Part shown: positions 57,977-64,000 of the stretch, piece after piece
How the letters are laid out: each line of letters opens with the position of its first letter
Position numbering within the stretch: the stretch's first letter is position 1
Source: Thioalkalivibrio sulfidiphilus HL-EbGr7
GTDB taxonomy: Bacteria > Pseudomonadota > Gammaproteobacteria > Ectothiorhodospirales > Ectothiorhodospiraceae
NCBI RefSeq assembly: GCF_000021985.1
Contig: NC_011901.1
Location: 2,170,001 to 2,234,000, forward strand
Reading direction: 5' to 3'
DNA length: 64,000 nucleotides
Program-made: the position numbers and the translations under genes
Notes under the pieces: generated by a model
The model's input: the letters and a program-made list of their open reading frames with translations, nothing else
What the model was told of the DNA's origin: nothing
The model's database searches: none

Positions 57977-59470
57977 TCACGCTTCACGAGCGCACTTCAC
58001 GACGCCAAACATTTGCATTAACTGTCGGCGTCCCGGGTGAAGCCAAGCCGCTATTCCCAGTGCCAGGGGCGGCAGGAGAATCCCTGCCATTAGCTCCTGC
58101 GTCGTACCATTCATTGGCTGCAACGGCACAAGCCAGGCGACGACCGCCACCAGCAAGGAGACCACCACAAGCAGGTACTGTGCCGGAGTTCCCGTACACG
58201 CGTGTGCATACTCGTGACGCATCACAAATGCCAGGATTAGAACACCGCTGCCAATCAGCACAGCAATGGCATAACCCAGCACAACACCAACCCACCCATA
58301 TATGCCCCCCAGAAGCCAACCTAGACTAGCATTACAAACGCCCATCGCAATATGCGACAGCGTATTCCAGCCCACGCGGCCGCTGCCCAGATTGAAGAAG
58401 TAGGCTGGCACCGTGAGCGTGTTAGCTGCCCAAGCGATGGTCAGTACGAGCATCATCGCGACGAAGTCCTCTTGATAACTACCTGTCAGCAGCCAGGAAA
58501 CGCCGCCTGCCCATGCGACGAGCAAAGAAAATACCGGCAGGGTGATAAACACGATCAGCCGCATGTTCATCCGGTAAAACTGGCTGAGCTGACCGGGCGC
58601 GCCTTCCGTCAAAGCGGCCACTCTCGGCACTACGGCCTGGTTGGCTGCAACGATCATCGCCCGCCCCCGCTGCACCACCTGGCTGGCCATCTCGAAATAA
58701 CCCGCCGCCGCGGCGCCCCCTAAGCCCGCCATCATGGCCTTGGCCACAGGGTCCAGCAGCAGCATGAATACGGTGGCCGCCTGAACATTCGCACCATAGC
58801 CAAGCATCTCGCGCAGAACTTGCCAACGCCAGCGCATCGGAAATATCGGAAGAACATTCAATGTGTGCACCAGCATCAGACGTCCGGCCACGACAAGAAA
58901 CAGCCCCTGGCCGACCTGAGCCCAAGCCAGACCAATCAGGCCATGCTGCGGAACCAGCCAGAACGCCAGTGCCAGAAGCAATACCTGGCCGCTGACCACC
59001 AGTGCGCTACGCAGATCCATGCGCTCACAACCATCGAGGCCGCCCTGGAAGACGGTCGCTATAATTGTCAACCACAATGAAAGCAGCGCATATGGAAGTA
59101 TCTGCTGAGACATCTGCAGGTACTGGTCATCGAACAAGTACGGTAAAAGCCCGTGGATGATAGGGTATGCCAGCGGCAATATCAGGCCTACCGTGACCAT
59201 AAGGGTCAAGGCGGTGGTGTCCAGCACTTTCCCAGCACGCCTCGCATTATCACGCGCCCGGTCCCGAGCCACGAAGCGCGTCACCCCCACGCTAAGACCT
59301 AGATCAGCCAGTCGCGATGCTGAGGCGGCTGCGAGCACTACGGACCACACGCCGAGTTGTTCTACCCCCAGCGTGTCATTGATGTAGCGGTACAGCGCAA
59401 ACAGCAAACCAGCACCAAGGACGGCCTGAAGAAGGTTGGCCACGACGTTGCGAACGAGTCGTTTTCTCAT
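57977..59470 (-). CDS. Polysaccharide flippase (Wzx/MATE-MVF superfamily)
   Basis: This 497-residue integral membrane protein has about twelve to fourteen hydrophobic helices, an N-terminal RKRLVRNVVANLLQAVLGAG and positively charged loops such as VARDRARDNARRAG. It probably exports lipid-linked repeat units across the inner membrane. It overlaps the methyltransferase stop as ATGA. Sequence-based assignment to Wzx is by family only. Confidence 0.88.
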   Translation of the reverse strand: MRKRLVRNVVANLLQAVLGAGLLFALYRYINDTLGVEQLGVWSVVLAAASASRLADLGLSVGVTRFVARDRARDNARRAGKVLDTTALTLMVTVGLILPLAYPIIHGLLPYLFDDQYLQMSQQILPYALLSLWLTIIATVFQGGLDGCERMDLRSALVVSGQVLLLALAFWLVPQHGLIGLAWAQVGQGLFLVVAGRLMLVHTLNVLPIFPMRWRWQVLREMLGYGANVQAATVFMLLLDPVAKAMMAGLGGAAAAGYFEMASQVVQRGRAMIVAANQAVVPRVAALTEGAPGQLSQFYRMNMRLIVFITLPVFSLLVAWAGGVSWLLTGSYQEDFVAMMLVLTIAWAANTLTVPAYFFNLGSGRVGWNTLSHIAMGVCNASLGWLLGGIYGWVGVVLGYAIAVLIGSGVLILAFVMRHEYAHACTGTPAQYLLVVVSLLVAVVAWLVPLQPMNGTTQELMAGILLPPLALGIAAWLHPGRRQLMQMFGVVKCAREA

Positions 59471-60381
59471 TGCTTCTTCAACAGGACCATATAATGGTCA
59501 TGCGCACTCTCCCAGCCCGGTGGATGATCCGCCAGTTCTGGATGTTTTGTTACATCTTTGCCGCCCATGCCGAGCTTTCGCAGAAGCCGGAATCCAGTCG
59601 GATTGATGCGGTACAGTAGATTGTTCACGGCTTGCCTAATGCGCCGTGACATTGTGGAATTGCTATGGGAAAAGTTCTTCTGCATTACGACTTGAAAGCC
59701 AAGAGCGTCGGCAAGCCCGGAAAACCACGCTGGGCTGACGAACGAGATATGCTCTGCGATAGAGCAGTACCAGTACCTGCTGCCCATCAAGCGAAAGGTA
59801 AAGGCGTCCAAATTGCCTGTTGAGATAAGAACCCAGCCGCCTGGTCTGACCGCCGCAATGCAATCACGGAGAAAAGACTTTGGTCTCTCCACGTGCTCAA
59901 TAACATCAAACGCAGTGACGCAATCGAAAGTACCCGCAACTGCGGAGAAGTCCGTCCCAATCACATCGATGCCTTTTTTGACCGCTCGATCGCGCGCCGC
60001 GGCATGTATTTCTATTCCAAAACAACGGTATGAGCCTCTGAGGGGCTCCAGGAACCCGCCATCAAAACAACCCACATCTAGAATGCGACTTTCGGTGGGC
60101 AGTAATTGATTCAACCAACCGCGTGCGGCAAACCAATCCTGGCGGGAGTCTGCCAGCGCCGTCCAGGTCAGTTCGCCTCCTTGCTCGTACATGGAATCAA
60201 GCTCGTCTTTTCCCAGCCGCGGCCAGCGAAAACCCAGTGAGCATTGCCGACAGCGGTACAACGCCCCGCCCGAAAGCGGACGTTCACACACTTGACCGGC
60301 GAATACATCAGTTGCGGGAATTGGCCCAATTATTATCGCCTCACCTTCGCAATCTGGGCATTGAACAAATGGTGTGGTCAT
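59467..60381 (-). CDS. Class I SAM methyltransferase with N-terminal zinc-ribbon
   Basis: This 304-residue SAM methyltransferase has an N-terminal zinc-ribbon (CPDCEGEA and YRCRQCSLGF) and the SAM motif ILDVGCFDGGFLEPLRG, followed by DCVTAFDVIEHVERP. Such CxxC-headed methyltransferases are frequent in polysaccharide loci. It overlaps the FkbM gene as ATGA. The substrate is unknown. Confidence 0.9.
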   Translation of the reverse strand: MTTPFVQCPDCEGEAIIIGPIPATDVFAGQVCERPLSGGALYRCRQCSLGFRWPRLGKDELDSMYEQGGELTWTALADSRQDWFAARGWLNQLLPTESRILDVGCFDGGFLEPLRGSYRCFGIEIHAAARDRAVKKGIDVIGTDFSAVAGTFDCVTAFDVIEHVERPKSFLRDCIAAVRPGGWVLISTGNLDAFTFRLMGSRYWYCSIAEHISFVSPAWFSGLADALGFQVVMQKNFSHSNSTMSRRIRQAVNNLLYRINPTGFRLLRKLGMGGKDVTKHPELADHPPGWESAHDHYMVLLKKQ

Positions 60382-61085
60382 CTCACGAACATCGCATCCA
60401 GAAACACCACCCGACCATCCGCACCGTAGGACTGGTCGAGATTACCTGCATAGCCGAAACCTTGTTCTCGGAGTAAGTGCGCCAACTCGTAAAAACTCGC
60501 TTGCCCTTGGTAAAGTGGGTCAACACAGACCTCCAACAGTACCGCCCGACACTGGGAGAGCACGTTCCCTCCCCCCCGGAGCACACGATCTTCAAAACCC
60601 TGCACGTCCAGTTTGAGCAAGATTTCCCGCGGCATCCGATCTAGCGAACCTTTTAGCACCTCATCCAACGTAGAGATCCGAATGCGTTCCATGCGCTCCA
60701 CCCGTGTTTGTGGGTAGAGACGGTGACAGTTGTCGGTGGCAGAAAGCAGTGATGATGAAGGAGTGTGCTGCTCATGCAAGTGAATTTCAGCCTCTCCTTC
60801 CTGTTCGCCCAGTGCAAACTGGAAGCAATGCACCCGGTCACCCTGGGTCTCCGCCCAGGCATTGAGCTCGCGAAACGGTTCTTCCAGTGGCTCGAAACAG
60901 TACAGTTCGGCGTTTGGGAAAAATGTCGATACCAGACGCGCAAATTGGCCGCGATTTGCCCCGACGTCGATAACAGAACCGATGTTCATCCGGGACAGTC
61001 CCAGCAACGTGCGCTTTGGTGATCGATGAAGGCGAATCACATCAAAACCAAGTCTATTGACAATCCCACGAATAAACTGCTTCAC
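60378..61085 (-). CDS. FkbM family methyltransferase, second copy
   Basis: This 235-residue FkbM enzyme shows SVIDVGANRGQFARLV, CFEPLEEPFRELNAW, ILLKLDVQGFEDRVLRGG and AVLLEVCVDPLYQGQ. It starts at GTG 61085 after a GGAGATGG-type ribosome site. It is a paralogue-like relative of 50572-51300, separated by about ten kilobases, so the polymer may carry more than one O-methyl group. Confidence 0.9.
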   Translation of the reverse strand: MKQFIRGIVNRLGFDVIRLHRSPKRTLLGLSRMNIGSVIDVGANRGQFARLVSTFFPNAELYCFEPLEEPFRELNAWAETQGDRVHCFQFALGEQEGEAEIHLHEQHTPSSSLLSATDNCHRLYPQTRVERMERIRISTLDEVLKGSLDRMPREILLKLDVQGFEDRVLRGGGNVLSQCRAVLLEVCVDPLYQGQASFYELAHLLREQGFGYAGNLDQSYGADGRVVFLDAMFVR

Positions 61086-61249
61086 ACTCTTCCATCTCCT
61101 GTCGTCTGTTTGGTAAAAGAAATAAAGGAAAGGCGTCGGGTTTAAATTTCTTTGGATCAGGGACAGTGATTTCTCATCGGTTCTTAATCACTGAGACTAT
61201 GTGCATGCTCAACACACTGAATTAACTAGCATCTCGGCCACCACAGCAA
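61086..61249. other. Gap between FkbM and rfbB
   Basis: This 164-base stretch is AT-richer than its surroundings. It contains GTGATT and AATCAC arms around a short centre (about 61168-61193) that could form a hairpin. No coding function was seen. Confidence 0.35.
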
Positions 61250-62302
61250 TCATGCCACCATCCGTATCGCGGTTTCGCGACCGACCGCACCTCTTACCCA
61301 CGGACCATTCTCCAAATACCAATTCACTGTCATTTTGAGGCCAGCTTCGAACTCCCATTCCGGTCTCCAGCCTAGTTCCTGTCGAACCTTGTTGATATCC
61401 ATGCCGTACCGCCTGTCATGCCCCGGCCTGTCCTTGACAAAGCTGATCAGCTTTCGGTGCGGACGATGGACTGATTCTGGGAGCAACTCATTCAGCAGAT
61501 CACACAGGGTGTTGACCACTTCCAGGTTGGTGCGCTCGTTGTGACCGCCGACGTTGTAGTTCTCCCCCAGCCTGCCGCGCTCGAAGATTCTCACCAGCGC
61601 CCGGACATGATCGTCCACATAGAGCCAGTCGCGGATGTTGCTGCCATCGCCGTAGATGGGCAAAGGCTTGCCATCCAGGGCGTTGAGGATCATGTGGGGA
61701 ATGAGCTTTTCCGGGAACTGGTACGGGCCGTAGTTATTGGAGCAATTGCTGGTGACTACGGGCAATCCATAGGTATGGTGCCAGGCTCGGACCAGGTGGT
61801 CGGACGCGGCCTTGCTGGCGGAATAGGGTGAATTTGGGGCGTAGGGTGTTTCTTCCGTGAAGAGCCCCGTCTCGCCAAGGCTACCGTACACCTCATCGGT
61901 GGAGATGTGATGGTAACGGAAATCCGCCTTGGACTGCCCTTCCAGCTCGTTCCAGTACGCGCGACTGGCTTCGAGCAACGTGTAGGTGCCGACGATGTTG
62001 GTGTCGATGAAGTCCGCGGGCCCTTCGATGGAGCGGTCCACGTGGGATTCCGCCGCCAAGTGCATGACACCAGCAGGGCGGTGTTCACGGAAGACCCGAT
62101 CCAACTCCCGACGGTCTCGGATATCCACCTGTTCGAAGGCGTATCGGGAGGAATTGGATACCTCAGCCACCGAATCCAGGTTGCCGGCATAGGTGAGCCG
62201 GTCCAGGTTGACGACCCGGTAGTCGGTGTTGTGGATGAGGTGCCGGACAACGGCTGAGCCGATGAAGCCGGCGCCGCCAGTGATGAGGAGGGATTTAGAC
62301 AT
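61250..62302 (-). CDS. rfbB: dTDP-glucose 4,6-dehydratase
   Basis: This 350-residue SDR enzyme forms dTDP-4-keto-6-deoxyglucose. Seen are [38 protein letters not shown] and [19 protein letters not shown] with the Tyr/Lys pair. The ATG at 62302 starts with the family N-terminus, but it lies only three bases from a heptamer array. A GTG at 62365 would add 21 residues encoded by that array. No rfbA, rfbC or rfbD is in view. Confidence 0.95.
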   Translation of the reverse strand: MSKSLLITGGAGFIGSAVVRHLIHNTDYRVVNLDRLTYAGNLDSVAEVSNSSRYAFEQVDIRDRRELDRVFREHRPAGVMHLAAESHVDRSIEGPADFIDTNIVGTYTLLEASRAYWNELEGQSKADFRYHHISTDEVYGSLGETGLFTEETPYAPNSPYSASKAASDHLVRAWHHTYGLPVVTSNCSNNYGPYQFPEKLIPHMILNALDGKPLPIYGDGSNIRDWLYVDDHVRALVRIFERGRLGENYNVGGHNERTNLEVVNTLCDLLNELLPESVHRPHRKLISFVKDRPGHDRRYGMDINKVRQELGWRPEWEFEAGLKMTVNWYLENGPWVRGAVGRETAIRMVA

Positions 62303-62305
62303 TTC

Positions 62306-62333
62306 CTTTGTGCTTTGTGCTTTGTGCTTTGTG
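62306..62333. repeat. CTTTGTG heptamer array at the rfbB start
   Basis: Four perfect CTTTGTG units lie from 62306 to 62333, three bases from the rfbB ATG. Together with CTTCGAGACACAAA next to it, the array has the composition of the element inside manC at 38236. Confidence 0.87.
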
Positions 62334-62468
62334 CTTCGAGACACAAATGTTCTCGCGCCAAACACAGGTTATCCGTGCAGTTCCCCGCAAATTCAGGCAA
62401 TTAGGCACCAACAGCCCTACAAGATCAAGGCTTGATTCAGACGAGCGTCTGAGATGGGGCGATTGATG

Positions 62469-62496
62469 GTCAGGGGTCAGGGGTCAGGGGTCAGGG
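62469..62496. repeat. GTCAGGG heptamer array at the hepT 3' end
   Basis: Four GTCAGGG units are tandem at 62469-62496 and include the hepT stop codon at 62491. Related GTCAGTG units lie on the other side of mntA at 63295. Confidence 0.87.
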
Positions 62497-62907
62497 GTCG
62501 GTTTTCCATTGCGCCCACTTGGCATATCGGCCATAGACATCAATCGCTGGCTCGACTGCGGCGACAACCCTGTCCAGATCGATCACATCGTAGAGATGGG
62601 TAAGCACATTGCGCATGGCGCAGGCATCCATCAAGGAGTCGGCCAAATCATCTGGGAGTCCAAGGCGATCACGCATGACCTGGAATACTTCCCGGTAGCT
62701 GGAAGCCAGTTTATATCCATCAGCACGTAGCAATTGCAAACCTATATCGGCCGCAGATTCACAGAGTAACTGCAGTAAACGTTCAATGGCGTAGTGCTCC
62801 CGCCTGCGGGTTGGCGTATCCAAATGGCTATAGTGCGCCAGATCCGCCAGGAATTGCTGGAGCATGCCAAGTTTTCTTTCCAGGACTTCTCGGTGATCAG
62901 GCGACAT
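62491..62907 (-). CDS. hepT: HepT-type HEPN toxin
   Basis: This 138-residue HEPN-fold RNase-like toxin has the catalytic motif RNVLTHLY (Arg99, His104, Tyr106). The surrounding helices (EHYAIERLLQLLCESAADIG) fit the DUF86/HepT family. The stop is provided by the heptamer array at 62469. It lies three bases from mntA, which is the antitoxin. Confidence 0.93.
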   Translation of the reverse strand: MSPDHREVLERKLGMLQQFLADLAHYSHLDTPTRRREHYAIERLLQLLCESAADIGLQLLRADGYKLASSYREVFQVMRDRLGLPDDLADSLMDACAMRNVLTHLYDVIDLDRVVAAVEPAIDVYGRYAKWAQWKTDP

Positions 62908-62910
62908 GAC

Positions 62911-63288
62911 TCATGCCCTGGCCTTGGCGTTTAGGAAGGCTGCATCGGCATGCAGGAAGAAGGCTCGATCCTGCTCACGCGCGAACTTGCCCGGCAGGGA
63001 CTCATGCAGACACACACCGTCCCGAAAGACCTGAAAACGGGTAAGAGGCGAGGTGCCGTCCTGAAGCACCAGCAGATCGACAGGCTGGGGTTTGAGGATG
63101 TCTTCCAGTTCACGAAGCCATCGCCCTTGGGTCATGAGGCCTGGTACTTCCCCAGGAACGACGGCTAGGTCTATATCCCTCCCCTGCCCTTCCCGTGCCA
63201 CGGACCCGAACAGCACGAGTAGCTGCCAGCCATGATATGCCGCCAGGGTCTTGAGGGCTTCCAGTTGATGAGGTGAAAGAGCGGGCAT
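62911..63288 (-). CDS. mntA: MntA-type nucleotidyltransferase antitoxin
   Basis: This 125-residue minimal nucleotidyltransferase has the catalytic GS-x8-DxD motif (Gly28-Ser29, Asp38, Asp40 in FGSVAREGQGRDIDLAV). MntA neutralises HepT by AMPylating its tyrosine. The ATG at 63288 is six bases from the GTCAGTG array. It precedes hepT in the operon. Confidence 0.93.
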   Translation of the reverse strand: MPALSPHQLEALKTLAAYHGWQLLVLFGSVAREGQGRDIDLAVVPGEVPGLMTQGRWLRELEDILKPQPVDLLVLQDGTSPLTRFQVFRDGVCLHESLPGKFAREQDRAFFLHADAAFLNAKARA

Positions 63289-63294
63289 TTCTTC

Positions 63295-63389
63295 GTCAGT
63301 GGTCAGTGGTCAGTGGTCAGTGGTCAGTGGTCAGTGGTCAGTGGTCAGTGGTCAGTGGTCAAGAATATTAAACAACTTACCACTGACTA
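63295..63389. repeat. GTCAGTG heptamer array with short inverted arm
   Basis: About nine and a half perfect GTCAGTG units (63295-63361) are followed by CACTGAC near 63381. The inverted arm contains the phosphomannomutase stop codon, and the array reaches within six bases of the mntA ATG. Confidence 0.92.
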
Positions 63390-64000
63390 GCCTCCAATCA
63401 AACGACTCAATTCCTGCGTTTTCTCCCTCATCAATCCCTCATCCCCCCGGGTTTCCACATTCAAACGAATCACGGGTTCGGTGTTTGAACCACGCAGGTT
63501 GAAGCGCCAGGTGCTGAATTCCATGCTCAGGCCGTCGGTACGGTCGATGGAGGGCTGCTTTGGGGTGAAATGCGCCTCGATGCGGGCGATGGTGTCGGGC
63601 ACGCTACCCACCAGGAAGTTGATCTCACCGCTGCAGGGATAGGCGGCCATGCGCGCGTTGACGAGATCAGCCAGGGGGGTGATCCCGTCAGAAACCACCC
63701 TCACCCCTCCCCCTGGGGGGGAGAGGTGATTGAGATGGCCCTTGCACATGAGTTCGGCGATCAGCAGCCAGGGGATCATGCCGGAGTCGCAGCAGGCGAA
63801 GTCCCTGAAGTAGTGGTGGGCGCTCATCTCGCCACCATAGACAGCATCCTCCAGGCGCATGCGCTCCTTGATGAAGGCGTGCCCCGTCTTACTCATGATG
63901 GGCATGCCACCTGCGGCGGTAACCTGCTCGATGGTGTTCCAGGTGAGCCGGGGGTCATGGATGATCATGCCGCCGGGATACTTGGCGAGCATCACCTCCG
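63387..64000 (-). CDS. Phosphomannomutase/phosphoglucomutase, C-terminal part
   Basis: The gene runs off the right edge on its 5' side; about 204 codons are in view. It is an alpha-D-phosphohexomutase, with [31 protein letters not shown] and the phosphate-binding loop [15 protein letters not shown], acting in mannose-1-phosphate supply to ManC. A stretch of about 20 residues ([18 protein letters not shown]) interrupts the usual link between MCKG and [10 protein letters not shown] and is encoded by a palindrome at 63702-63728. Confidence 0.94.
   Translation of the reverse strand, partial: EVMLAKYPGGMIIHDPRLTWNTIEQVTAAGGMPIMSKTGHAFIKERMRLEDAVYGGEMSAHHYFRDFACCDSGMIPWLLIAELMCKGHLNHLSPPGGGVRVVSDGITPLADLVNARMAAYPCSGEINFLVGSVPDTIARIEAHFTPKQPSIDRTDGLSMEFSTWRFNLRGSNTEPVIRLNVETRGDEGLMREKTQELSRLIGG
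63702..63728. repeat. CACCCCTCCCCC palindrome inside the phosphohexomutase gene
   Basis: CACCCCTCCCCC and GGGGGGAGAGGTG are near inverses around a T. The element lies in frame inside the coding sequence. It is not a heptamer array, but a comparable case of repeat insertion in a gene. Confidence 0.7.

Noticed and set aside
61162-61193. GATCAGGGACAGTGATTTCT as another REP copy
   Set aside because: It is a single copy. It has some likeness to known REP families, but there is no second example in this window.
63295-63361. Possible CRISPR or replication iteron array
   Set aside because: The units are contiguous 7-mers with no spacers. No replication initiator or plasmid genes are nearby.

Overview
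The window is a GC-rich chromosomal segment of a gammaproteobacterium. The gene orders iscRSUA-hscBA-fdx-iscX-ndk-rlmN-pilW-rodZ-hisS-yfgM-bamB-der and secF-secD-yajC-tgt-queA are canonical for that class. Together with malQ/GH57/glgC/glgB, they suggest a Chromatiales or Ectothiorhodospiraceae organism of the Thioalkalivibrio type. The class is well supported; the family is inference. Nearly all genes lie on the minus strand.

Layout: 1-3445 holds tspO, mscL, an aminotransferase and a secreted M23 peptidase. 3696-20745 is a housekeeping block: ribosome assembly (der), outer-membrane assembly (bamB, yfgM), hisS, cell shape and pili (rodZ, pilW), rlmN, ndk, the complete ISC iron-sulfur operon with its regulator, cysE, trmJ and suhB. 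21014-27080 holds a small membrane protein, secF/secD/yajC, tgt/queA and tRNA-Leu(CAA). 27378-34867 holds a secreted DsrE-like protein and glycogen/alpha-glucan genes.

From 35.1 kb to the right edge the segment becomes accessory. A surface-polysaccharide locus (manC, a wzy-type polymerase, wcaJ, fcl, gmd, wcaI-like and other glycosyltransferases, two FkbM methyltransferases, an SQD1-type synthase, wzx, rfbB and a phosphomannomutase running off the edge) is interleaved with at least seven toxin-antitoxin-like modules: HicAB, TacAT-like, VapBC, Phd-PIN, HigBA, DUF433-DUF5615 and HepT-MntA, plus an isolated Uma2 nuclease gene. PMM, ManC, Gmd and Fcl together give a route to GDP-L-fucose. One wzy gene is split by an IS5-family element with a 4-bp target duplication.

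The most unusual content is repetitive. (1) A REP-associated tyrosine transposase at 43.2-44.2 kb and five copies of a 14-bp motif (CTAGACYTGACCCC) divide 43.2-47.05 kb into four compartments, each holding one gene or gene pair, like a cassette array. (2) At least sixteen loci carry short tandem repeats, mostly heptamers, of several unrelated sequences. They usually end in an inverted arm of the same sequence, often touch stop codons, bracket the vapBC and hepT-mntA modules on both sides, and in manC lie in frame inside the coding sequence.
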